Source of the DNA: Rhodococcus sp. ARC_M6
GTDB lineage: Bacteria > Actinomycetota > Actinomycetes > Mycobacteriales > Mycobacteriaceae
DNA: 40,276 nt
Direction of reading: 5' to 3'
Assembly (NCBI RefSeq): GCF_022810305.1
Contig: NZ_JALGQH010000044.1
Coordinates: 1-40,276 of the forward strand
Part shown: positions 8,915 to 17,190 of the stretch, in pieces
How positions within the stretch are numbered: the stretch's first letter is position 1
How the letters are laid out: the number at the start of each line of letters is the position of its first letter
Translations under genes and position numbers: made by a program
Notes under the pieces: generated by a model
What the model was told of the DNA's origin: nothing
The model's database searches: none
What the model saw: the letters and a program-made list of their open reading frames with translations, nothing else

Positions 8915-10267
8915 GAGCCAGGCGTTGTAACCGCCGGCCAGGTCACTGACATGTGGGAGTCCCTGTGCGCGTAGCAGTGATGCGGCGACGCTGGAGCGCC
9001 ACCCGCCGGCGCAGTGGACGACGACGGGACGATCCGTCGGCAATTCGTCTATCCGAGAACGTAATTGCGCGAGGGGTATGGACACAGCGCCGGCAATCGT
9101 GCCGAACTCTCGCTCACCGGGGTTGCGAATGTCGACGAGAGTAACGGCGTCGCCTGCGAGCAATTGTGCCAACTCCGACACGGTAGTGCGTGGTGCAGCC
9201 TGCACGAGGTCGGACAACTCCGCCGGAAAGGTGCCGTCGGCGTTGACGAAGCCGATAACGTTGTCGGATCCGATGCGTGCCAAGCGTTTAGCGGCTTCCT
9301 GCTGTTCACCGGGGTAGGTGATGACGACTATCCGATCGCCGATCTCGGCCACCATTCCGCCAGTTTCTGCGAAGCGGCCGTCGAAGCCGACGTTGACAGT
9401 TCCGGCAAGGTGACCGGCCGCGAAGTCCTCGACACTACGAGCATCGAGGATTGCTGTACCCGAAGATATTTCGGCGCGTAGATTTTCGACACTCAACTCC
9501 GGAACAACCCGGGCGGGATCGAGTAGCGTGCGGGCACTTTTGTTCAGCGCGACGTCGGTAGCGAAGTACGGCGGCACGGAAGGCTGTCCGTCGGTGATCA
9601 TGTCGACAAAACTGTCTTCGCTCATCGGAGCGACGGAGGGGTTGGTGCGTCGTTGCTCGCCGATGGTGGAGGTCAGCTGGTCCGACATGTTCTTGCCGCA
9701 GGAAGAACCGGCGCCGTGGGCGGGCATGACGGTCACGGAATCCGGCAGTGCCAGAAGGACATTGTGGATGGTTCGGTACATCGCTTGCGCCAGATCGGTA
9801 TTGGATCCCTCGCCGAGATTGGCCAGGTCTGGGCGTCCGACATCGCCGATGAACAGGGAATCGCCGGTCAGTACTGCGGTCGGTATGGCACCGGCGTTTT
9901 CACGGATCAACAGACTGATCGATTCCCAGGTGTGACCGGGCGTTGAGAGGACTTCGATATCGACTTCGCCGAGTGAGATGCGCTCGCCATGAGTGAGTCG
10001 TTTGATGGGGTACTCGGTTTCGGCAGACTCGCCGAATGCGATCCAGGCATCGGTGGCGTCGCGCAGTTCAAGGTGGCCGGAGACGAAGTCGGCATGGAAG
10101 TGAGTGTTGACGACTCCCACGATTTTCAGGCTGTAGCGCTGCGCGTCCTCGAGGTAGCCGTCGACGTCGCGGCGAGGGTCCACGACGATGGCCGTTCCGG
10201 TGCTCTCGTCGCCGATCAGGTATGAGGCGTGCGAGAGGCATTCGATGTAGTACTGCTCGAGAATCAT
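8906..10267 (-). CDS. CstB-like persulfide dioxygenase-rhodanese fusion
   Basis: This 453-residue protein joins a metallo-beta-lactamase-fold dioxygenase to two rhodanese modules. Residues 1-250 carry THFHADF (His56, His58, Asp60), PGHTWES (His112) and TGDSLFIGDVGRPDL (Asp136), the iron-site pattern of ETHE1-type persulfide dioxygenases that oxidise low-molecular-weight persulfides to sulfite. The first rhodanese module (about 270-355) lacks the active cysteine. The second (about 365-453) has Cys419 in HCAGGWRSS and could make thiosulfate. This MBL/pseudo-rhodanese/rhodanese order matches CstB. The start is ATG 10265-10267, with AGGAG seven bases upstream; an upstream in-frame extension would run through the operator. 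It leads the operon with the microprotein and tauE. Confidence 0.9.
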   Translation of the reverse strand: MILEQYYIECLSHASYLIGDESTGTAIVVDPRRDVDGYLEDAQRYSLKIVGVVNTHFHADFVSGHLELRDATDAWIAFGESAETEYPIKRLTHGERISLGEVDIEVLSTPGHTWESISLLIRENAGAIPTAVLTGDSLFIGDVGRPDLANLGEGSNTDLAQAMYRTIHNVLLALPDSVTVMPAHGAGSSCGKNMSDQLTSTIGEQRRTNPSVAPMSEDSFVDMITDGQPSVPPYFATDVALNKSARTLLDPARVVPELSVENLRAEISSGTAILDARSVEDFAAGHLAGTVNVGFDGRFAETGGMVAEIGDRIVVITYPGEQQEAAKRLARIGSDNVIGFVNADGTFPAELSDLVQAAPRTTVSELAQLLAGDAVTLVDIRNPGEREFGTIAGAVSIPLAQLRSRIDELPTDRPVVVHCAGGWRSSVAASLLRAQGLPHVSDLAGGYNAWLAA

Positions 10268-10310
10268 CTGTGCGCTCCTGGTCTGCTGGGTTCGAACACC
10301 AGGATGCCAG

Positions 10311-10326
10311 ATACCCCCAGGGGTAT
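10311..10326. promoter_or_regulatory. CsoR/CstR-type operator
   Basis: ATACCCCCAGGGGTAT is a near-perfect 16-bp palindrome (7 of 8 base pairs), 44 bases before the ATG of the cstB-like gene. This TACCCC/GGGGTA form is the known target of CsoR-family repressors. The CstR branch senses persulfides and controls cst operons, which fits the gene content. No CsoR/CstR gene is visible in the window, so the repressor must be encoded elsewhere. Confidence 0.75.
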
Positions 10327-10366
10327 GCATAGATCCGTGACGAACACCACCGAGGTGCAAGAAATG

Positions 10367-11791
10367 TCAGATACCGGTTTCGGCGGCGATCCTGCCACTG
10401 GCCACGGCTTTGCGTAGCTCTTCGTGATCGCGTTCCGTCTGGTCGGCATACAACCGTGCGAAGCGTGCGAGGGCGGTGTCGACCACGTCGGAGGAGCCCA
10501 GGTATCCCGAGATCAATGACGCACCACTGGTCCGGGCGTGGCCTTTGGCCAACAGTCGACCGCAGATAGCAACATAGTCGGTGAGCGCCGACGCGTCGAT
10601 GGTGTTGAGATCCACCGAACCCTTCATGTTGCGGAACTGGCGGACGTAATACTGGCGATCATCGACCGTGCACCAGCCGAGCAGGGGATCGCTGACGGTT
10701 TGAAGTGCTTGCTGGTATTCGGCTACGCGTCGGCCCTGGTGGTCGTGCCACGCGGACTTGCCGTGAACGAACGGGGCGACGACGGATCGGCGGGCCTGCT
10801 TGAGTTGAAGGAACAGAACGTCGTCCGGGATGCTGCCCTCGCAGAGCGCGACATAAGCGCGGAGTGCAACGCTGCCGACGCCCACGACGCGGTGTGCGAC
10901 GTCAACGACGTTGTAGCCCGAAACCACTCGACGCCAGTGTGGCGCAAGGGTTTCAAGATATTCGTCCAGGCCCTGTAGCAAAAAGCCGGTGTCCTGCTCG
11001 GTGAGATGAGTAGTCAGCGGCGGGTTTTCGAGGAGTTTTCGCTGTCCGCCTTCTTGGACGGTGAAGCGGGAAAGCGCATGATCGCTGGTGCGTTTGCGGG
11101 CGCGCTCGGCGGCACGCGCGATCTCGGCCTGCAGTCCGGGATCGGTGACGTGCGCGGTGAGGCCGTCAAGATTGACGCGGTCGAATGATCGGCCGAACAG
11201 TGGACGTTCGGCCAGTGTGGCCAGGTGGTTCCGATACGCCGAGGTGCACGAGACTGTTGCACTCTCGCACTGGCTTTCGGTGAAGCCGTTCTGGCGGCAG
11301 GCAACCCAGATGCTCGCAACCAACCGTCGTAGATCCCATTCCCAGGGACCGGGATGAGCTTCGTCGAAATCGTTGAGGTCGATGACCAGTTCGCGTTCGG
11401 GGGAGCCGTAGAAACCAAAATTGCCGACATGCGCGTCGCCGCAGATGACGGGATTGATGCCGGTAGACGGCAACGTCGAAAGGTCCTCGGCCATCAAACC
11501 CGCTGTGCCGCGCAAAAATCCGTACGGCGATGCAACCATGCGTCCGACCCGGATGGGAACCAGCCAGTCGAGTCGACCTTCATGGGCGGTATTTACCTGA
11601 TCTACCGGATCACGACGCGTAGTTGGGGGAGACCAATCTCCGAGCGCGGACCGCGGCACCTGCTTGCGGAGGTTCTTGCCGATAGCACGACGCTCACTTC
11701 GAGGAGTTTGCCGAGTGCGCAGTGTCGCTTTGCCGTCCGGTTCGACCTCGATATCGGCGATCTGGCCGACAGGCCTGGGGGACGGGTCCAT
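10367..11791 (-). CDS. DUF2252 family protein
   Basis: This 474-residue protein carries the DUF2252 pattern: RVGRMVASPYGFLRGTAGLM, then GDAHVGNFGFYGSPE, then DLNDFDEAHPGPWEWDLRRL. The GDAHxxNFG and DLNDFDE motifs resemble the catalytic and metal-binding loops of aminoglycoside-phosphotransferase-like kinases, so a small-molecule kinase is possible, but no substrate is established. The start is ATG 11789-11791, with AAGGAG seven bases upstream. The stop lies 40 bp before the CsoR/CstR-type operator, so the persulfide operon can be transcribed independently. It lies downstream of the small hypothetical gene at 11866-12189, with a 74-bp gap. Confidence 0.87.
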   Translation of the reverse strand: MDPSPRPVGQIADIEVEPDGKATLRTRQTPRSERRAIGKNLRKQVPRSALGDWSPPTTRRDPVDQVNTAHEGRLDWLVPIRVGRMVASPYGFLRGTAGLMAEDLSTLPSTGINPVICGDAHVGNFGFYGSPERELVIDLNDFDEAHPGPWEWDLRRLVASIWVACRQNGFTESQCESATVSCTSAYRNHLATLAERPLFGRSFDRVNLDGLTAHVTDPGLQAEIARAAERARKRTSDHALSRFTVQEGGQRKLLENPPLTTHLTEQDTGFLLQGLDEYLETLAPHWRRVVSGYNVVDVAHRVVGVGSVALRAYVALCEGSIPDDVLFLQLKQARRSVVAPFVHGKSAWHDHQGRRVAEYQQALQTVSDPLLGWCTVDDRQYYVRQFRNMKGSVDLNTIDASALTDYVAICGRLLAKGHARTSGASLISGYLGSSDVVDTALARFARLYADQTERDHEELRKAVASGRIAAETGI

Positions 11792-11865
11792 GTCGGTCTC
11801 CTTCGTCGGGCGTACGAACTCGCGCTCGATAGTATGCCCGCGCGGTCAGGCGCCGATGCGGAGAG

Positions 11866-12189
11866 TCAGTCAGTGGCCTGCGCTATCAACTCGACTGCCC
11901 GGTCTGCGCACACAAAGGGGTCGGGCATGCGGCCGAGCCCGAGGCATTCGATGACCGAGAAGGACGAGTTCGGGGTGTCTTCGACGCCGAGAGCCCAACC
12001 GAAGTAGTGATTCCACGCCAAGACTGCCCGGTGGCCACTGTGAGGGGGAAGTTCGCCGGGCAAGACGAGCACTGCATCGAACGCCGGACAATCGCACCAG
12101 ACAACAGATTCGGCAAATACCGAGGCGGCGACTGCGACGACATAACGTTGGCACGTCGACGCACTGGGTAACGCGATGTGAGCGGTCAT
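11866..12189 (-). CDS. Small hypothetical protein
   Basis: This is a 107-residue product with a strong ribosome site (GGAGGA seven bases before ATG 12187-12189). It has no membrane segment. The middle reads LPPHSGHRAVLAWNHYFGWALGVEDT, a pattern faintly like the DUF6292 family (a Trp/Gly turn in a small alpha-beta domain), and the C terminus is helical and acidic (CADRAVELIAQATD). I do not recognise a function. It is followed after 74 bp by the DUF2252 gene on the same strand. Confidence 0.65.
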   Translation of the reverse strand: MTAHIALPSASTCQRYVVAVAASVFAESVVWCDCPAFDAVLVLPGELPPHSGHRAVLAWNHYFGWALGVEDTPNSSFSVIECLGLGRMPDPFVCADRAVELIAQATD

Positions 12190-12253
12190 GATTCGGTCCT
12201 CCGATCAGGTGCCCATTCTGGGGTGCCCCTTCCGCATGAAGAGAAAACCCGAT

Positions 12254-13156
12254 TCAGTCCCGGACGTCGAGGCTGCGGGCGTAGTGCTCTTTGAAGACCT
12301 CGAGGTGTGCCCAGGACTCCAAGCCGCTGACGCCGTCGATCCCTCGAATACGTTCGGACAGTGTGTGGAGATCGTTGGACGAATTGGCGGCAACCGTCGC
12401 GATGACGTCGTAACGACCAAGCGTCCGAGCCAGAAACTCGATTCCCGGCAGCGCCTCGATTTCGGACACGGCTGCGTCGTCGCGGGAGCCGAGATTTACT
12501 CCGATGCCCATTGCGAGAGTGCGCCCGCCGCCGCGACGCTTCACGACGGCGCCCACGCGAAGTGCGGTGCTCGAGATCAGGTGGTTGACGCGATTGCGTA
12601 CGGCACTCGGCGAGAGCCCGGTGTGTTCGGCCAGTTCGAGAAACGGCATACGCCCATTGCCTTCGAGCAGTTCGATCAATGCGATATCGACCGAATCGAG
12701 TCGGATATCTGCTTGTAAAGCGCTGTCCGGCATGAAGATTCCCCGGACGACGTCGACATAGACCAAGGTGCTCACAGATCTGACTCCCGACTGTGAGCGG
12801 AGTTCGGCAATTGCCCGGTACAACTCGTCGTGGTTGGGGACTCGAAGTTCAGCAATCACGTTGTACTGCCCGCTGACTGCCGAAATGTACACAGCGGATT
12901 CGGATTCGATCAAAGCGTCGATGACTGGTGTCAGTGAGCCGGACACGGCTATGGATACGTGTGCCAGCGCCTTCAGTCCGAGTAGTTGGGGATGCGCGAC
13001 GGCGACCACGGCGACGGTGCCCGACTCCACTAGCCACTGGACCCGGGTGGATACCGCGGATCTGGGTGCGTCGACGGCTGCGGACAGCTCACGGTAGGTG
13101 GCTCGGCCGTTCTTCTGAAGTGCGGCGATGAGCTTGGAATCCAGATCTACGGTCAC
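12254..13156 (-). CDS. Lrp/AsnC-family regulator with two modules
   Basis: This 300-residue protein is twice the usual Lrp/AsnC length because it repeats the module. Module 1 has a helix-turn-helix at about residues 4-55 (LIAALQKNGRATYRELSAAV) and a ligand-type domain to about 150. Module 2 starts near residue 155 (DIALIELLEGNGRMPFLELA) and runs to the end. Each HTH is followed by an alpha-beta sensor region, so one chain may act as a fused dimer. The start is GTG 13154-13156, with GAGG upstream. It is divergent from the amidohydrolase-transporter pair over a 224-bp gap holding a dyad, so it probably controls that pair and itself in response to an amino-acid-like or amide ligand. Confidence 0.9.
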   Translation of the reverse strand: MTVDLDSKLIAALQKNGRATYRELSAAVDAPRSAVSTRVQWLVESGTVAVVAVAHPQLLGLKALAHVSIAVSGSLTPVIDALIESESAVYISAVSGQYNVIAELRVPNHDELYRAIAELRSQSGVRSVSTLVYVDVVRGIFMPDSALQADIRLDSVDIALIELLEGNGRMPFLELAEHTGLSPSAVRNRVNHLISSTALRVGAVVKRRGGGRTLAMGIGVNLGSRDDAAVSEIEALPGIEFLARTLGRYDVIATVAANSSNDLHTLSERIRGIDGVSGLESWAHLEVFKEHYARSLDVRD

Positions 13157-13208
13157 TGTGCCTCAACTTTTTCAGAGATTTTTGTGTCGATACCAACCAT
13201 AGGAAGAA

Positions 13209-13233
13209 TCGCATACGGCATAGATTTATGCGA
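13209..13233. promoter_or_regulatory. Dyad between Lrp-type regulator and amidohydrolase
   Basis: TCGCATA at 13209-13215 and TATGCGA at 13227-13233 form a perfect 7-bp inverted repeat with an 11-bp spacer. A nested GCATA-N4-TATGC is at 13218-13231. They lie in an AT-rich stretch 53 bp upstream of the Lrp start and about 150 bp upstream of the amidohydrolase. This position suits an Lrp/AsnC operator, but binding is inferred. Confidence 0.5.
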
Positions 13234-13380
13234 ATAAGTGCAAAAGTGATCATAAATATGAACATAAACGCTGTAGACCGCATGGTATGAAACTTTCGTG
13301 CGTTGCATCACTCCTGGTCAGAGCGTAGTTTTCGCTCATTGCACTAGTGACCTGCACCACGATCTTCACGAAGGACCCTC

Positions 13381-15093
13381 ATGCGCAAGTTGCACACCCA
13401 CGAAGCATCGCCACTCGACGCGACGGCCACGATCTTCACGGCCGACACCATCCACACCGTTGACGAGCAGGCGTCCGCTCCCGAAGCCTTCCTAGTCTTC
13501 GGCAATCGCTTCGCCGCTGTCGGAACGCTCGAGCAGTGCCGTACGGAGGCGCGCCGGTTGAGTGCGCGGACCACCGCAGTCGTGGAACTCGGCAGTGCAA
13601 CCGTGGTGCCAGGCTTCGTGGATCCGCACGCGCATCCATTGATGTACGGCCAGATGCTCAGCTGGGTGGACTGTGGCCCCGAGAAGGCGTCCTCGATCCC
13701 GGAAATCGTTGCGCTGCTTCAAGAAGCTGCGCAGAGTGCGCCGGAAGGCGTGCCGGTTCGTGGATACGGTTACGAGCATCGCAACCTCGTAGAAGGTCGT
13801 CATCCGCTCAAAGAAGAGCTCGATCTGGTCGGCACCGACCGCGAGGTCTACCTCATGAATGCCAGCGGCCACGGTGGAGTGGTCAACTCCTTCACTTTCG
13901 AGAAGCATGGAATCAGTAGGGACACAGTCAATCCCGACGGTGGAGAATTTTTCCGCGATGCCGACGGCGAACTGACGGGCGAACTCTCGGACGCCGCGTG
14001 CAATATCTTGACCGGCGTCAACGGAGTGAAGGTCGGCCACCACGGCCCCAACTTCCACCTCGAGGACGAGCCCGAAGAGCACCTTCGTCAACTGTCGGTT
14101 GCGCAGGACCGGTTCCTCGCCGGCGGCGTCACCACCATCGGTGACTGCCAGGTGACGCGTCGTGAATTCGACATGTATCTGCGTCTGGCAGAGCAGGATC
14201 AGCTCAAGACGCGCATCAGCATGTACATGCTCAGTCACCTTCTCGATCACGTCATCGACACGGGAATGCATGGCGCGTTCGGCAATTCGCGTCTGGCGTT
14301 CGGTGGTATCAAATTCTATGCCGACGGCACACTCGGCGGCTGGACAGCCTACTTCCCCGATGGCTACGTGGGCGATCCGTGCCGTACCGGGCAGCTGTAC
14401 CACGAGCCCGAGGATTACTCGGCGCTGATCGCGAAGGCTCACGCAGTAGGCCTCCAGACCGCGACGCACGCTCAGTCGCCGACCGCAATCGACATGGTGC
14501 TCGACGCCATCGAGGCCGCACAGAAGGCGCACCCCGACGCCGACGCGCGTCACCGCATCGAGCATTGCGGCCTGCCGACGCTGGAGCAGATTGCCCGGAT
14601 GAACCTGGCCGGCGTCTACCCCGTCAACCAGCCGCAGCATTACTACAACTGGGGCGAAGGCGTCACCGCCGCGATCGGAACTCCGGGTGAGCGGTTCAAC
14701 CCGCTCGGGGAGTTCATTGCCGCTGAGGTTCCCGTCACTATCAGCTCCGACGCTCCCGTTGCCGAGCCGAAGCCCCTCGAGGCGATCCAGGCAGCCGTCA
14801 CGCGTGTAACGCGTCAGGGTCACCAACTCGGTTCGCAGGCACTGTGCATTACCGCTGACCAGGCACTCCAGGCTCACACCCTCAACGGCGCGCGAGCGCT
14901 GGGCCGGGAAGCGGAACTGGGCAGCATTTCCGTCGGCAAGCGTGCCGACTTCGTTGTTCTGGGCGCGGATCCTCTCTCAGTTCCCGCCGACACGATCGCT
15001 CAGATCGATGTCCGGGAGACCTGGATCGACGGCGAACTCGCACATTCAGGACATAACCACCTATCGTCGAACACTTCGACCACCGAGGAATAA
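13381..15093 (+). CDS. YtcJ-like amidohydrolase
   Basis: This 570-residue metal-dependent hydrolase belongs to the amidohydrolase-3 (YtcJ/NfdA) branch. The N-terminal metal motif is PGFVDPHAHP. Further ligands are expected in GVTTIGDCQ, in FGGIKFYADGTLGG (the lysine position), in ATHAQSP, in RIEHCGLP and in ISSDAPVAEPKP, all present in order. The last 60 residues form the composite beta-sandwich (GSISVGKRADFVVLGADPL). Characterised relatives hydrolyse N-substituted formamides and similar amides; the substrate here is unknown. ATG 13381 has AAGGA five bases upstream. The MFS transporter starts 3 bp after the stop, so the two form a pair, probably uptake and hydrolysis of one compound, under the divergent Lrp-type regulator. 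Confidence 0.88.
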   Translation: MRKLHTHEASPLDATATIFTADTIHTVDEQASAPEAFLVFGNRFAAVGTLEQCRTEARRLSARTTAVVELGSATVVPGFVDPHAHPLMYGQMLSWVDCGPEKASSIPEIVALLQEAAQSAPEGVPVRGYGYEHRNLVEGRHPLKEELDLVGTDREVYLMNASGHGGVVNSFTFEKHGISRDTVNPDGGEFFRDADGELTGELSDAACNILTGVNGVKVGHHGPNFHLEDEPEEHLRQLSVAQDRFLAGGVTTIGDCQVTRREFDMYLRLAEQDQLKTRISMYMLSHLLDHVIDTGMHGAFGNSRLAFGGIKFYADGTLGGWTAYFPDGYVGDPCRTGQLYHEPEDYSALIAKAHAVGLQTATHAQSPTAIDMVLDAIEAAQKAHPDADARHRIEHCGLPTLEQIARMNLAGVYPVNQPQHYYNWGEGVTAAIGTPGERFNPLGEFIAAEVPVTISSDAPVAEPKPLEAIQAAVTRVTRQGHQLGSQALCITADQALQAHTLNGARALGREAELGSISVGKRADFVVLGADPLSVPADTIAQIDVRETWIDGELAHSGHNHLSSNTSTTEE

Positions 15094-15096
15094 GCC

Positions 15097-16467
15097 ATGA
15101 ACCGAGAGCAACAACTAGTCAAAGCCCGCAAGGCAGGTTTTGCAGCATTCGTCGGCACAACCATCGAGTGGTACGACTTCTACGTCTATGCCACGGCGGC
15201 AGCCCTGGTGTTCGGCGACATCTTCTTCCCGCCCGGAACGGATCGACTGACAGGCGTCGCCGCAGCATTTGCGACGTACGCGGTCGGCTTCTTCGCGCGT
15301 CCACTCGGCGGAATCGTGTTCGGCCACGTCGGCGACAAGATGGGCCGACGGACCGCCCTCGTCGTCACTCTGACGCTGATGGGTGCCGGCACCTTCCTGA
15401 TCGGCATGCTGCCCACCTACGCCTCCATCGGGTTCTGGGCGCCGGTCCTGCTCGTTGTGCTCCGCTTCGTCCAGGGCTTTGCCGTGGGCGGCGAATGGGG
15501 AGGCGCGGTCCTGATGGCCGTCGAGCACGCCCCCGAGGACAAGAAGACGTTCTACGGCGGATTTGCGCAGCTGGGTAACCCGGCCGGCGCTTTGCTGGCC
15601 ACCGGCTTCTTCAGCATTCTCTCCACCTTCGGCGACGACGCTCTGCGCGACTGGGCTTGGCGACTGCCGTTCCTCTGCTCCGCGCTGCTCATTCTCGTCG
15701 GCTTGGTGGTGCGCTTGAAGGTCGAGGAGTCACCGGTCTTCGAATCCGAGGTCAAGTCCGCGGATGTTCCCGAGATGTTGCCGCTCAAGTACGCGGTTGT
15801 GACCAACTGGCGCCCGATCCTGCTGGGTATCGGCATTTTGCCCGTCGCAGTCGGCGGGTACTACCTGGTGACGACATTCATCACGGCCTACGCAACCGGT
15901 CCCGAAATCGGGTTGTCCGAGACCTTGATCCTCAACGCTCTGAGTGTGGCCGCGGTGGTCGAGTTGATTGCCACACTCGGAGTTGCCTGGCTCGGCGACA
16001 AGGTGGGCCGCGTCCGCGTAGTCGTCTGGGGGTTGGCTGCTGTCGCCCTTCTGGCAGCTCCGCAGTTCCTGGTACTCGAGTCCGGATCGGTGTTCCTGAT
16101 CTTCCTGACCTTCGCGGCAATGCGACTGGTTTTGGCCGCCACGTACGGTCCGATCGCGGCTGTCCTGTCGCAGATGTTCAAGCCGCAGGCCCGGTACACC
16201 AGCATTTCGCTGGCCTACCAGGGGGCCGGCGCGATCTTCGGTGGTTTGTCTCCGCTCGCGTCGACGCTCATGTACAAGGCGACCGGCAGCATCTGGCCCG
16301 TCATCGCGCTACTGGTCGCGATGTGCCTGATGAGCATCGCGTGCCTGGTCAAGGCGCCGCAGCACGTGGATGAGGTAACCACGACCGAGGTCGAGCACAA
16401 CGCCTCCGAGTCTGACGCAGACAGGGCTTCCGAGTCTGACGCAGACAGGGCTTCCGAGTCCGTTTGA
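15097..16467 (+). CDS. MFS transporter, metabolite:H+ symporter type
   Basis: This 456-residue transporter has about 12 hydrophobic segments. The N-terminal IEWYDFYVYATAAALVFGDI, the loop GHVGDKMGRRTALVVTL after helix 2, RFVQGFAVGGEWGGAVLMAV, and a second loop WLGDKVGRVRVVVWG in the C half are typical of the MHS family (shikimate, alpha-ketoglutarate and proline/betaine symporters). The soluble tail (from about 425) ends in a repeated ASESDADR acidic octapeptide, encoded by a 24-bp tandem repeat. It follows the amidohydrolase by 3 bp, with GAGGA before the ATG, and most likely imports that enzyme's substrate. A 19-bp terminator closes the operon. Confidence 0.9.
   Translation: MNREQQLVKARKAGFAAFVGTTIEWYDFYVYATAAALVFGDIFFPPGTDRLTGVAAAFATYAVGFFARPLGGIVFGHVGDKMGRRTALVVTLTLMGAGTFLIGMLPTYASIGFWAPVLLVVLRFVQGFAVGGEWGGAVLMAVEHAPEDKKTFYGGFAQLGNPAGALLATGFFSILSTFGDDALRDWAWRLPFLCSALLILVGLVVRLKVEESPVFESEVKSADVPEMLPLKYAVVTNWRPILLGIGILPVAVGGYYLVTTFITAYATGPEIGLSETLILNALSVAAVVELIATLGVAWLGDKVGRVRVVVWGLAAVALLAAPQFLVLESGSVFLIFLTFAAMRLVLAATYGPIAAVLSQMFKPQARYTSISLAYQGAGAIFGGLSPLASTLMYKATGSIWPVIALLVAMCLMSIACLVKAPQHVDEVTTTEVEHNASESDADRASESDADRASESV
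16402..16460 (+). repeat. 24-bp tandem repeat in the transporter tail
   Basis: Two full 24-bp copies (16402-16425, 16426-16449) and a partial third (16450-16460) encode ASESDADR-ASESDADR-ASES. The first two copies differ by one base. The unit is a multiple of three, so copy-number change would alter the tail length without breaking the frame. Confidence 0.85.
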
Positions 16468-16480
16468 TCTACGGCAACAC

Positions 16481-16530
16481 AAAGCTGGGGCAGTACACGG
16501 AAATCGTGTACTGCCCCAGCTTTGGTTTTT
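16481..16530 (+). terminator. 19-bp intrinsic terminator
   Basis: AAAGCTGGGGCAGTACACG at 16481-16499 pairs perfectly with 16505-16523 around a 5-base loop (GAAAT) and is followed by GGTTTTT. It closes the amidohydrolase-transporter operon and also faces the end of the convergent ANTAR gene nine bases away. Confidence 0.92.
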
Positions 16531-16538
16531 CGGAACGA

Positions 16539-16859
16539 TCAGGCGCTGACGAGGTGGCGATGAAAGTGATCGCTACGACGCTGGGCCTGGCTCAGGTTTC
16601 GGATCTCGCGAAGCCAGAAATGTGCAGCCAGAGTGGACGCGCTTTCGGACATCGAGTTCGACGACGAATCGTCGATGAGTGCAACCAGGGCCTTGGCCAG
16701 GTTGGAGACCTTGATGTGGTTGGTTTGTGAATGCTCGACCAACAGCGCAGCGGCTTCGTCGGTGGTGCATCGGTACAGCGTGCAGACGATTTCGAGTGCG
16801 CGCACACGGGTTCGATCCGTGGTCTTGTGCTGGTCGGTATGAATCATGGTGTTGTGCAT
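16539..16859 (-). CDS. ANTAR-domain protein, single domain
   Basis: This 106-residue protein consists almost wholly of an ANTAR-like three-helix unit. The stretch RALEIVCTLYRCTTDEAAAL then LVEHSQTNHIKVSNLAKALV shows the family spacing: an alanine-rich first helix, a C-x3-EAAALL second helix, and an HSQxNHIKVxxLA third helix. ANTAR domains bind paired RNA hairpins and act as antiterminators, usually fused to a GAF or receiver domain. None is present here, so input would have to come from a partner or from abundance control. The start ATG has AGAGGA six bases upstream. A stable hairpin (16876-16900) sits in its own leader. The C-terminal 35 residues are Ser- and His-rich. Confidence 0.72.
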   Translation of the reverse strand: MHNTMIHTDQHKTTDRTRVRALEIVCTLYRCTTDEAAALLVEHSQTNHIKVSNLAKALVALIDDSSSNSMSESASTLAAHFWLREIRNLSQAQRRSDHFHRHLVSA

Positions 16860-17190
16860 GGATATTCCTCTTGAACCGCGCGAGCTGAGAGCTCACGCGG
16901 TAGGTAGCGCTAGTTGATACTGGTGCAGTCGGTACGCGATTGGCGGCGGACCCGATGGATCTCAGCGGGGTCTTCGGCCTGGTCAACAATCTGCGGGACT
17001 GATGAAAATGCGTAGTGATCAGAGGTGCGGATTTTACCGAACTGGATGCTTGCCCTGATGGTTTTAACCTGGGCTAGCGACCGGCTGCCAGACTGACGGC
17101 GACCCTCTGATAATCCCACCATACGTCATCGCCGCGGTTTCAGCTAATTCTTTGCGATCAGCGTGTTGGAAATCGGGCGCTTTTACCTGC
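16860..17190. other. Spacer between secreted hydrolase and ANTAR gene
   Basis: This 331-bp stretch is upstream of the ANTAR gene and downstream of the leftward alpha/beta hydrolase. Apart from the leader hairpin at 16876-16900, I see no confident feature. A leftward frame at 16910-17122 could encode 70 basic residues but has no good ribosome site and no recognisable sequence, so I do not call it. The ANTAR promoter presumably lies here. Confidence 0.5.
16876..16900 (-). promoter_or_regulatory. Hairpin in the ANTAR gene leader
   Basis: The minus strand reads CCGCGTGAGCT-CTC-AGCTCGCGCGG: an 11-bp stem with one internal mismatch and a 3-base loop. It ends 16 bases before the ANTAR start codon and just ahead of the ribosome-binding site. 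It could modulate translation or transcription of this gene. The 3-base loop does not match the hexaloops of known ANTAR targets. Confidence 0.5.

Noticed and set aside
13492..14877. Long leftward open frame (461 codons) opposite the amidohydrolase
   Set aside because: It is the antisense shadow of a well-conserved metal hydrolase; its product is low in domain content and has no ribosome site.
16910..17122. Leftward 70-codon frame upstream of the ANTAR gene
   Set aside because: No good ribosome site, no recognisable sequence and an Arg/Ser-rich composition typical of chance frames.
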